Below, in pieces: positions 43,446 through 54,887 of a stretch of DNA of 64,000 bases. The position numbers and the translations under genes were made by a program. Positions within the stretch are counted from its first letter, which is position 1. Each line of letters begins with the position of its first letter. Source of the DNA: Sophora flavescens (taxonomy: Eukaryota; Streptophyta; Magnoliopsida; Fabales; Fabaceae); assembly GCA_030762895.1 (NCBI GenBank), contig CM061062.1:282778397-282842396 (forward strand), given 5' to 3'. The notes under the pieces are model-generated. The model was not told the origin of the DNA and searched no databases. It saw only the letters and a program-made list of their open reading frames with translations.

Positions 43446-43784
43446 AAAACACCCATTGATTGTAAATGGGTTACAATAAAATTCTTAAAGATGACCATAC
43501 CTCTAAGCTCTACAAGTGATGTCATATAATATATGGTTATAAAAATTTTTTTGTTAAGTCAGTTATATAATATTATTAATTATTTATTACTGAAACTTAA
43601 TCATACTTTATGTCACGCGATTACGAGATAGTGTGAAATTCTCCTTCAAAACTAGTGCTGAGTGGGAGTGCTGCGAATGCCCATTGTCCATGCTAGAAGG
43701 CGGTCCATAGGGAGATCAGGGTAGCCTCATCCACGTGGAGATCTTTCTCTTTAGAGACAATCTATTTCTTATTATTAGACAAAT

Positions 43785-44215
43785 TGAAAAAAAAATTGTT
43801 TAACTGCGAAAAATAGATTATACCAATAATCAATAATCAATTATACGTATAATTGAATATTATAATAATTTATTATAATCAAAATCTGTTTTTGTTTGAA
43901 TATATTTATTGAAAAACGATTTTAAAATAATTTATTTTATTTGGATGTGTACAAAAAAATCTTTTATATTGTAAATTACAAAAAAAAAAAGAAAAGAAAT
44001 TGTTAGTTATAAAATAACAGTATGTTTGATTGTTAGTTATATAGGGGTAAAATAGAAAAATATGATTGATTTCAAAATAATAAAAAAAATTACAAAGTTT
44101 CAGATTGTTAGTTTTTTTAAAAACCACATTTTCCAATAAAAAAAACACTTTATATACTTTAAGTTAATTTACCAAACATGTTAAATTAATTTTAAAACAA
44201 CTTTTTTTTAGAGAA
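43785..44215. mobile_element. AT-rich MITE, same family as 59130-59575
   Basis: The block containing AATCTGTTTTTGTTTGA and later GAAAAACGATTTTAAAATAA aligns over about 350 bp with the reverse complement of the MITE at 59130-59575. The ends are degraded (CCAAACATG near 44173 is recognisable). The piece 43454-43784 before it holds nothing recognisable. Confidence 0.5.
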
Positions 44216-44377
44216 AAAAACACACTCACGGAAAGTAGATCACCTAACATAAATTTTCTTTGAAATAATGGATCAAAGGTAAACCATTACCCTATACAGT
44301 GATATGCAACGAAGGTTCATGCATCTATTTACAATTCATTTGAATGTAAAATACTAATAGCTTGTTGGTGGCCAGTA

Positions 44378-47300
44378 CTATGGTAAACTCTGTTGACTAG
44401 AGGATGCATGAGGGAAATGGGAAAGTGGGTTGATGTCCCTACTTCGCATGAAACTCAAAAATTGACCAGGTAGTTCTTCCAAGAGAGCTTGCACAACAGA
44501 TATCTGCCCACCTGTCAAAAAACACATGAAATTGGATTCGTGAATAAAATCAAAAGGTGTATCTCGTTGATTAGTTAAAGTCAACGAATAAAATTAAAAT
44601 CGAAGAGGCACAAAAAGTGTAACAAATTGAAAGATTTTTAACTAGTTAACTTTTGAAGCAATTGGTACTTACTTTGTACTTCCCTCATGGGGACAAACTG
44701 CACTATATCTCGTGTAGCTACACGACCAGTAGAACTCTCTAACCGACGCCCATTATCAGCATCCAGAACCTGCAAACCAATATGTAGATGTTATTATTAA
44801 ATAGTATGAAAATAAATTAAGTATTGACATGCTACTAAATAATTAAATAGTATATGTGGAAAACTTGGACAATGATTAGATACCTCCATGCTCGTGAAAT
44901 CAGCACTTCCAACTCCAACTATAAGAATCGATAGGGGAAGGTCAGATGCTTTCACTAAGGCATTTATTGTTTCTTGAAGATCTGTAACAACTCCATCCTA
45001 AAACAAAGATGGGGCATTTGATTGGTTATTAGTATTTTGTATTATACCACAAAAACCAATCATACATGTATGACACGGGATGAGTGTGTAATTAGTGTAA
45101 GACTAAGAGGTGTTATGAGTAAATCTTGATCATTGAATCATGCACGAATGATTACGATGAGAACATGAAGTCATGTGACTTTTTTCATTAACTAACTTTG
45201 AATCTTGATAATCTATTTATGATTTAATGTTCTAAATTCGCTCCAGACACTTTTCACAATAAACTATATAGCTCCCACTATATACACCCCATATCAGGTG
45301 AGAATAGTTAGTATTTTTTAAGAAAACAGGAACTGAATCTTGATTATTGAATGTTGTTTGAATGGTTAATATTACAAGATAAATACATGTGATTTTTTTT
45401 AAAGTTATCACATAACCATTAAGTAACTTTTAATTTTGAGCATTCATGTATGATGTATCGTTATCTTCTCACCGTTATGATAAGCAATACATAGTACTTG
45501 GTGCTGCTATGTGATGAAAGGGACTGGGCAGCCATTTGTGCAGCCATGTTGATAACTGGGCCAAATAAAGTGGGTCCTGCTAGAGTGACATTGCGTAAAG
45601 CACTTACATAAGCATCCATTATGCCTTCAACTCCTACAACCTAACACAAGGAAAACTAGCTCTTAATTTTTCTTTTAAAGAAGGTGAGAATTGGCAGCGA
45701 TGTAAAATACAAATCATCTATCATGAAGGTGCAGCATTGTTGCTCCTCATAGCAACTATTAAGTGATTCATTTCAATCTGCTTTATCAAATAAACATATA
45801 AGCAAGCTGGGGAGTTAGCTGTCTTTTGGGAAATGCTGATGACATAAAAAAGGGTGATGAGTAAGGATAAAATGCCTAAAAGCATAATGGCAAGTCCATG
45901 ACAAATGTGCAATGGGGAAAGAGTCTTACCCTGATAAAATTCCAGACAGCTAATGTGGGAATCATAAATTAGCAGTTGAATCTCTCTTATTATATTTCTG
46001 TTTTGTTTCTAAATTCAAGGACCGACTCCCAAAATTGCAAATAAGAAAACATGAAGATATAATTATAGGCTCAACGACTTGTCATAGAACTAATGCTTGA
46101 TAGAAATGATATTATCAATAGAGTTGATGAATGAGGTGAAGCTGAGTTCATTAAAGAAAAATGACAATTAAGAATTAATACTTTTCTACCCTTTTAAGAA
46201 TAGGGTAGCATAACTACACGATTGTCTACCATCTCTGTTAGTGAAGAATAAAGAAAAAAAAAGAGCCATTTTACAGAAGAAGAAAAAAAGAGAAAAAAAA
46301 AAAACTCTCACCTCAGAGCCACTTGGACTCCCATTTAGATTAAAACAGTGGGATACGGTACCATCATATATCTTTCCTCCAAAACCCCAAGCAGGAAATC
46401 GCCTATCAGAGTCATAGAACTGAATAACTTCCCCAACCTCCATTATAGCCTACAAATAATTACTATGTTGATTAGGCAAGACAATATGGAATGGATCAGA
46501 TAATATCACCCTACCATTGAAACTAGTCAATACCAAAAAGAAGTTTGTAATATTAGCCCTTGATTTTATACAGGATCATAAGCTGTAAAACCCTGAAGGA
46601 GATTGATTCTATTCTCTGCTTCTCAAGTTAATGATTCAGAAGTTTAAAATCGTCCATCGACAAGAAGTATCAAGCTTACCTTTTGGTATGAATTTAACCG
46701 ACCAGATACATCAATGTAATGCAAAGAATCTGATTGATGAGGATTTCCATTTGAAGCTGGACAAATTTTGAAGCACTTAGCAAACATGAAAGATGAAAAT
46801 AGTAATCACCTTCATCAATAAAATTATTGTTACTTACCAGTGAAATCTACAGCAACCATGAAGTTGAGTTCAAATCCACTAGATATGTAGTCAATAAAAC
46901 TGAAATGTTCCCTTTCACGATATTGATCCACAAACAGTTGACCCTTCAGAACCTATATGTGGAAGAAATTCTAAGAAGTGAGGTTAAGAAGAGTAGAGCT
47001 AAAATGTAATTCTGTTGCATGGGTCAATAAACACCTTCTGTTGTCTGTTGCATGAGGATGGTATGAATAAATTTGCGCCTGTTCTCTCTTTGTTAAGCTT
47101 TTCAAGTTCTGCTACTGACTTGTGCAATTTACTGATGGCAAAAGAATGATATCAAAATAGTTTTCATCTATGAACTAGAAAATGAAACCCAAAAAAGTGT
47201 AGGACTAGGACCAACAAAATAAAACAATAAGCAATAATTGCATAATTACCCAACAAGTACATGATTGCCATTGCCATTGAAATCAAAACACTCAATAACT

Positions 47301-50300
47301 AACGGATTCTCCTGCATAGAAGTTAAAAAATTTGAAAGCTAGATAAGTATCTTGCTACGTTAGTAAGTAATTAAATAACATAGTAATTCATGATTTTGCA
47401 TCAAATTAATGTTACATAACAAGCTTACTTTACTTCCAAACTGCTGGGAACTAAGGCAAACTGGTTTCCATATTGGATTTAAATTGTTGTTAATAACTTC
47501 AGTCTTGCAAATAGGAACAGAACCTCCACTCTCAACAGTTCTTGATATTCTTATAAAAGGATCCTACATGAAAAAAAAGAAGATGAGAAATTTTAGGAAT
47601 GACAAACAAAAGAAAATAAACGTGCACTTAAATAGGGAACATGTAGCTGGAGATAGAATATGTACAGTTTTAGAAAAAAAGTCCTTGTTATCCAAGTGAG
47701 TACAACGGAATGTCATCTCAACAGCAGTCCTTGAAGAATTTGTCTCCTCAGCATGAACAGTAAGTGCTCCTAGGTTTCTTAAACCAGCATGCCCACTTTT
47801 GTTTTGGAGTCTTAAGGTTATGCTCCGGCAATGTTTAGTCACAATCTGCCACATAGGAGACACGTGCACACAAACACAGAAGAGACAACAGTTTAAGAAA
47901 AAAATGTTCATTATCTCAATGCAACAGAATCAGCAGGCAGCACTAATTAAGGTTATTTAACAATGGGAAGAGCTAGAGGTAAGTTTTCTTTGCAATATCA
48001 ATGTCACATGAAAGTTGCACATTATAAAAGCATTGACATACGTATAGGGCATGAGGAAAAAAATGACGACGACGATGACAACAACCAAGCCTTATTCCAC
48101 TAGGTGGTGTCGGCTACATGGATTATACGGTATCATAACGTTCTATCATGAATCATGTTAATAGTTAAATCATTGACCTCCAAATCTTTCTTAATAGTTT
48201 ATCCTATAGTTTTTCTTGACCTACCTCTGCCTCTAGCTATTGGATTGCTCTTCACCTGGTTCACTCTCCTTACTACAAAATCTAAAGGTCTCCTCCATGC
48301 ATGCCCAAACCACCTAAGTCGAGATTCAACCATCTTTTCTACAATAGGTGTTACCCCAACTCTCTCCCTAATGCTATCATTCCTAATCCTATCACGTCTA
48401 GTTTTTCCGCTCATCCAGTGCAACATTCTCATCTCTGCTACATTGATTTTACTCTCGTGTTGATTTTTTACTGCCCAACACTCCGTCCCATACAACATCA
48501 CCGGTCTAATAATTGTACGGTAAAATTTTCCCTTTAGCTTAAGAGGTACCTTTTTATCACACAAAAAACTCGAAGCCTTCCTCCATTTCGACCACCCTGA
48601 TTGAATCCGATGGTTTATATCTCCCTCAATTTCTCCGTCATTTTGTATAATAGACCCAATATATTTAAACCGTGTGACTTGTGGTATGTTGTGGTCTCCA
48701 ACTTTCACCTCTAAGATAGAGGTGTTTCGCCTTTTGTTAAACTTACATTCCATATACTCCGTCTTGCTTCTACTCAAACAGAAGACATGTGCTTCTAAAG
48801 CTTGTCTCCAAGTCTCTAACCTTCCATTTATATTATCTCTCGACTCTCCAACTCGAACTATATCATCTCATGGTGCATGCATCGCGGTGCTGGCTATTTA
48901 ATGTTCTCCGTAAGTACATCCAATACTACGGTAAAAAGATAGGGGCTTAAAGCTGACCCTTGGTGCAGACCTATGGTTATTGGGAAATCTTCAGTGGCTC
49001 CAACCTGCAGTCTCACACTAGTCGTGACCCCTCATACATATCCTTGATAACTCAAATATAGGCAATCCGAACACCTTTCTTTTCTAGGGCTTTCCACAAA
49101 ACCTCTCTTGGCACCCTATCATACGCTTTCTCCAAATCAATAAAGGCCATGTGTAAATCTTTTTGATCCCTTCGATATTGTTCCATCACTCGTCATAGCA
49201 AGTAAATTACTTTCACGGTCGACCTCCCGGGCATAAAACGGTGATTTTGGTTTCTTTTCTTAGTCTCCGTTCAAACACCATTTCCCATAGCTTCATAGTA
49301 TGACTCATAAGTTTAATCGCCCTATAATTTGCGCAATTTTATATATCTCCCTTATTCTTATAAATCGGAACTAAAGTGCTTCTCCTCCATTCGTCCGGCA
49401 TTTTCTTTGACCTCATAATTTCATTAAAAAACTTCGTGAACCAATTAATGCCTCTATGAAAATGACCCCCAAAAGATAATAATAATAAGAGAATAATTCA
49501 TGGTTTAACTCTTGAGATTCGAACTGGAATCATGGAGGGGGAACCCCCATTTATCACCAAGTGGTGATCACCAAATCAAAGCCCTGATAACAATTTCTTA
49601 ATAGTGTAAAGTATGTACTGATTGTTTTTCATTAAAAAAAGAAAAAGAAGTAAAATTGTGGACATATTCCAGAAATCAACATGGTTACTGACCTCTGATA
49701 AGGTGCAACTGGCCAGTCCAAGAAAATCTTGATCTTTCAGTATTAGTGCCTGCAAGAACAAACAAATAAAACATTTCCTTAGTTCTCAATATAAACCTCA
49801 TCATATAATACGACAAGAGAAAGTGAGAATATATAGAAATTTGGAGGAACATCACAAAAACGAGAGCTCATATATAAACTTTTCATGTCTTGTTTCATTT
49901 TACTTCTCAGTTCTCACCACCTTAACCAGTTACTCCCCTTCCAATCTCATTATGTCATATTTAAATTATAAAAATCTGCCATAACTTTTTCTTTTATCTC
50001 TCAGGATCATATATATAATTAAAAGTTGAGAGGAGCTAGATGGGTCTTAGTTTCAAACTCAACCAAGTGGATGGATACATGTGATTTAAATAATGTGTCA
50101 ACAATAAAAATAATTTCCTTTTGCTTATATTTGGCATGATTGACAAGCATATTAACTATTTTACTTGTAAAACCAAGGAATAAGCAAATTCAAAAGTATA
50201 ACATGGAAGGCTTTTAGTTGTCTATTATCAACCTCGTTACTTATATAAAATTGTACAAGTGTATGATTCACAAGTGTAAGATTTAGTGATTTTGTGAAAC

Positions 50301-53300
50301 CATTATATATAAATATATTGGTAAATTTTGTAGGCTACAAGTTGGCCCTGTCTTTTTTAACTCGATTGAAAACTATCATTGTAAAATCCTAATTAAGCAA
50401 ACAATACAGGGAGTACTTAGGCTTCAATTAAGAATAAAATATTAAAAGGAAGAGTCATTATGATTTACAAACCTTAGTGGGAACATTATGATGTTGTGTA
50501 TCGATGTCATACACATGAAATCTGAAACAAAAGCAAAATAAGAGAGGAGGAGTTGTAAGTAAATAATTCAATCAGAAAGAAGGCTCATTGCAAGTAGTGA
50601 ACATATATGATCTAGTAGGCACAGGAGAAATCAAGGATAGCTTACTCTAGTGGTTGCACAACCTCAAACTGATATGCAACAGTAATTTTCTCTATCCACT
50701 CTGGATTCAAACAATTCATTATGACTTCAGTGCGACCTAATTCTTCCAGTTTTCCATCTCTTTTCTTTGTGTACACAACAACCATGGGATCACTCTGAAA
50801 TAAAATTTTAAAAAAGAGGGATTTAAGCTAAACTATGCTAATAAAACCCGATTTTGGACAATGTGCAAGTACCAAAGAATACTTCCAGAAGATATTGAAA
50901 ACTTCAAGTAGGTTGTACCAATTTGTTGAAGAACTGTGGCTCACTCATAAACTTTTATGTAGGAGTTTCCACAGTCTTAACGTACAACTTAAAAGCATTT
51001 AGACTTGATTTGATTAACATCACTTGCAATGATTAATAGTCTGAACAAAATACCTTGAATGCACATTATTAATAATGTCTAAAATACCATCAGCCTAAAA
51101 AAAACATACAAGGCTTAAAAGAAAACAGTTCAAGTTCAATGCAGCAACCATATAAACTACTCAAACACTAACAAAATATTACAATCCAATTGCCTGTTAC
51201 ATAGAACATTGGACACACATAAATTGGGGGTTTACAAGTTTCCCATGAGTTTATCAAAAGATCATTTGTTTGCAATTGCAAGTTGACTTGATTTTCTTGT
51301 CTAGATTAACAAGTCAACATGTTTGTTTTGTTAGGAGTGTAAAATTAATTCTGTTAGTTTGTTTCAATTTGTTAGGGAGTTAGTCATGTTAGTTAGCTAG
51401 CTCTATAAATAGAGCTTCATGTATCTCATTTCATCATCTTTTAATCAATTCAATATGCTACCTTCGGAGTATGCTCTCTACCTAGCCTACGAGTATGACT
51501 TCTATCCCTCACATCCCTAGATTTCTCACAAGTTTCACAACAATGTTTGTGTATATAAGGGTGGTGCTATTGGGGTGGTGCTATTGGGGTGAACATTGTC
51601 ATTTTTTATGTGTATCCACTATGCATGAGCCCTAGCATTGTTATTAACAAGATATGGATAAGAGACCGGGTATTGTGATTGCTTTTCCTAGCATCAAAGA
51701 GGTAGGGATATTAAGGCAAATAGAAAGTTTGTTCATGAAGAAAAATAAAGGTTAGAGATACATAAACTAAAAAACATCAAGAAACAAAAGAAAATGGCAA
51801 CCATTGGTTTCGGATCATTGTATAGTATCTGCACCCTTATCTAGAAGAAAATATACCTTTGATGTGATGTCCCGATCAAGTAAATCAGATGCTGAAAGAG
51901 ATAACTGCAGCAGAAGATTAGTGCTCGAAGATTAAAAGACCATAAATATTTGTCCACTTTGTCCAAGTTTCAACAGGAAGTAATAGCATATATTGAAGAA
52001 AAAAAGTGAACAGCGAATATATTGGAAGACAAACAAACGCTCACAAAAATAAGTAAGCATGTTTTATTAAAGTGGAAAAAGCTCAATCATTAAAAAAACA
52101 CACTGGAACACATTAATTATGGTGGAGTAATTTGCTCAACATAGGAAGAGTTTGTTGTTTAGCTTTACTAGAGCAAATGTTTTAATAAAGCTGGACAGCA
52201 TGAAACTTGCATTTGCATTACATGAGCCTATTTTCTATTGTAATTTGACATTGTATCTCAGTATTTTAAAAGCTGAATCTGAGATCAAATCGCCAAGAAT
52301 TTTGTATCATGATTTAATTAGTTTTTAACTAAATAAATTGATAATTAAATTGAAAAACAATAAAAATATCGAACTAAAAGTATTTTTCTTTTAGCTTTTA
52401 TTTGGTTTTAGATAGAATGAGATTCCTAATTGATGAGACCTAATAGGACTAGAGCTTTATTAAATAAATTATCCGGTCGCCCAGGATATAATAATTAAAA
52501 TTAATGCATTTAGTTTTTATATCCAGTACATTTTTTATTTTTTCAAATTTTACAAACTGTATATGATAGCTGTTTCCATAGCTAATGTGTCACACATAGA
52601 GGTGTGATTGAAAATTTTTCATTTATCACTTCACACTCGCTCAAAAAATTGAACCCATTCTTAGGATTGCATTACTCAATGTCACCTTCTTGTTTTCGAT
52701 ATCGTGGAAGACGTTTAACAGCGCTTTTTATATTATTTTTTATTTTCAGAACATATATGAAGATTTATGTATGCATATGAAATTAACAAAATAGATTTAT
52801 ATGTACACGGGGATGGGATCCCGCGAAGCAAGGAGTATAATCCCCGTCTTTGTACCCAGGAGAAAAATTCCACATCAATGAAGTGCCTAATGGGACAGTC
52901 CCCACATGACCCTCACGCACAGGTAAAACTCACGAAACCACGAGAGCAATACGGACCTTGAGAAAATTGACCCGTTACACGAAAATAATACATTCGGATA
53001 GACATTAGAATTATGTTACTTGTTGTATAAGCAAATTTGATATCAGATTGATATTTACCTGAAAGGCAATCGAAATAAAAATTCAGTGTAGCAAGCAAGC
53101 AACTAAAAAGGAACGAAAAAAGAAAAGTACCTGGACTAAAAAGAAAATTTAAATAAATGTAAGGCTATTGAAAACAACAACAAAAAAAAGAAACGTACCT
53201 GGACTTGAGTGAACATTGGCTGAAAACCTTGAGCAGTGTAGAAGTGGTGAACGGCGTCGTTGTGACCGCCATTGCCATTCCCTTGATGAAACCCTCCCAC

Positions 53301-53342
53301 AGCCTCTTTGCCTCCTTTCAAATCTGAGGAACACCCACCCAT
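44378..53342 (-). CDS. Copine (BONZAI-type calcium-dependent membrane-binding protein), sixteen exons, 587 residues
   Basis: Exons (minus): 53342-53199, 51904-51857, 50794-50646, 50521-50473, 49749-49693, 47845-47666, 47563-47429, 47311-47250, 47131-47035, 46952-46838, 46756-46680, 46449-46312, 45640-45473, 44997-44884, 44769-44673, 44511-44378. All junctions are GT-AG and keep phase; total 1764 nt. Copines bind phospholipid with calcium; plant BON proteins restrain immune receptor signalling and cell death at the plasma membrane. Seen: MGGCSS N terminus (myristoylation Gly2, palmitoylation Cys4), C2A (residues about 45-150, DRDITSKSDP), C2B (about 175-300, DNKDFFSKTDPF), and a von Willebrand A/copine domain with metal site DFTASN at 343-348. 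The N terminus (MGGC, KGGK) resembles BON3 more than BON1. Introns 1, 2 and 5 hold transposon debris, yet no exon is damaged. Confidence 0.95.
48062..49465 (-). pseudogene. RTE-type LINE, 5'-truncated, in intron 5 of the copine gene
   Basis: Minus strand from 49465: reverse transcriptase blocks (RTNGG, VPIYKNKGDI, CANYRAIKLMSHTMKLWE), LHQGSALSP near 48965, then an uninterrupted C-terminal frame 48777-48199 with SRSKTEYMECKF, FKYIGSI, YGTECWAVK and LRWFGHAWRR. The 3' end GGCTTGGTTGTTGTCATCG (48062-48090) is a GTT/GTC-type simple tail, as in plant RTE elements. Frameshifts and stops in the RT part show it is dead. It is fully inside the 1847-bp intron between exons 5 and 6. Confidence 0.9.
49468..49590 (-). 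mobile_element. tRNA-derived SINE in intron 5 of the copine gene
   Basis: On the minus strand TTGGTGATCACCACTTGGTG is an A-box-like head and CCAGTTCGAATCTC a good B box. The low-coordinate end is a TTATTATTATTATCTTTT tail. It adjoins the LINE 5' end. Confidence 0.5.
51330..51535 (+). mobile_element. Possible solo LTR in intron 2 of the copine gene
   Basis: TGTTAGGAGTGTAAAATT opens a 200-bp stretch with TATA box CTCTATAAATAGAGC (51401-51415) and ends CCCTCACA, the composition of a short copia LTR. No matching target duplication was found, so the limits are uncertain. A duplicated GGTGGTGCTATTGGG lies just beyond (51561-51591). Confidence 0.4.
51905..53198 (-). other. Intron 1 of the copine gene
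   Basis: A 1294-bp AT-rich intron. A GC-rich island (about 52805-52930, GGGGATGGGATCCCGCG and AATCCCCGTC) stands out and may be a MITE fragment, but no ends could be set. AAAGTACCTGGACT at 53124-53137 echoes the exon 1 splice junction. Confidence 0.4.
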
Positions 53343-54399
53343 ACTTCCAAAACCCTAATTAATTTTGCTTCTAATGGAACAGTGCTTTTGTTTTGTGCTT
53401 CTTTCTATGTTATTATTTTTATTTTGTGTCGCGAATTGCAATATCCAAATAAAATGCTGCTGTTTCTGTTCTGTTCGTTCTATCTATTCTACCCTGGATT
53501 TATAACTGAACAAAACGCGTGTTTATGTACCGAAGCAACCTGGAATGAGAAGGGTAATAAATCGTAAATCAAAATCTATATTAATTGTTGATTAACATCA
53601 CTTCAAATCCGTATTGATTACATTCTATTTATTTATAGACAAGGAAAGACGTTACAGGATTGAAAAGATTAATATACTACTTTGGGTATGATATGAATAA
53701 AAAATTATTTAAAATTAAAAAGAAACACTAAGAAGTAGGAAAAGGTAAATTCTATCCATTCCTATTTGCTTCCTCAGTTCCTTCCGCTGATTGAATATAC
53801 ATTGAAGAGGAAACAAGAAAAAATGGCGTTTCAGGCTTGAGAAATAACCCCTGAAATTGAATTGACCAAGTTTGAGTGTTTGACACGTACGTTATACGAC
53901 CGATCGAGTTTAATTAAAAATTTGATATAATGGAGTTGATATTTTGGTTGAGTTATTTATTTCAACGACAAATTTTAGATATTGTATAAGATATTGTATA
54001 TATCTATTTTTATCTTTTATTTATTTTTTATCTTTTTTATATATACGTTTATCGAAAATATATATAAAAAAAAACAAATATATGGTATCCTGTTTTGTTA
54101 GCCTTTGGTACTTCATAGGGATCAAAAACAGCCTTTGCTTATCTCACAAGACCAAAAACTATAAAAGCAATTAGTTTGGTATTTTGGATTTCATTTATCC
54201 GGGAAATCACAAGATATATTATTGGATCAATCTTGTTTTATTTTTTAATTTTTTTAATACACACTCAAATATATTTAATTATCTATATTAGTGAATGCAT
54301 GAATGCGTGAAAATAATTAATGCAGGGAATCTAAATCCGTTAGTTTGCCTAAATATAATCCAATCTATTTTATTTGTTTGCTAAACAAAATCGAGTATT
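53343..54399. other. Upstream region of the copine gene
   Basis: The first 200 bases should hold the promoter and 5' UTR (minus strand); no clear TATA box is visible close to the start codon. The rest is AT-rich without coding frames or recognisable repeats. Confidence 0.4.
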
Positions 54400-54887
54400 A
54401 TTAATCAATGTTCTAAGAAGTGATTTTGGGCCATTTTTTGACCTGAAATTACTTATCTATATCGTTTTTATGTCCTTTTATCTAAATAAATGGTTTTTTC
54501 ACATAGATCTGGTTTTTCTTTCGTGTTTTTCTGTGTTTTTGTCGTCTGCGTGCGGCGGTGTTTTGTTTCGTCGTCTTGTTGCAGCGTCGTTTAGTTTCCC
54601 GTCTTGTTGCGGTGTTCGTTTGGTTCAGATTGATAGATCAACTTCGATTCATTCCAGATTCAATCAAGATTTGAGCTTCAACGTTACAGATCTGGAGGCA
54701 TGTGTATTCCAGTCACTTTGATTTTATCACATTTGTAGGCATTTTGTTGTGTTATGCTATTAATCTGGGTGTTGTGAGCTTGTTTGCAGATTCGTCATTT
54801 TCGGTTTTTAGCGATGTTAAATTTGTGTTGTTTTCGATGTATTTTACCAATTTGAATGAATGAATATCTTTTTTAGTAAAAAAAAAG
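54400..54887 (+). mobile_element. Retroposed sequence with poly(A) end
   Basis: A less AT-rich stretch (CGTCTGCGTGCGGCGGTG near 54540) ends AATGAATGAATATC, then T and A runs (54878-54886). It looks like the 3' end of a reverse-transcribed RNA or a LINE 3' UTR. The hairpin MULE inserted directly into its A tail. Its source is not identified. Confidence 0.35.

Noticed and set aside
47564..47911. A separate 115-codon minus-strand gene
   Set aside because: It is exon 6 of the copine gene read into its introns.
53382..54174. Short plus-strand frames upstream of the copine gene
   Set aside because: They are AT-driven, hydrophobic, lack splice partners or motifs, and overlap the promoter region.
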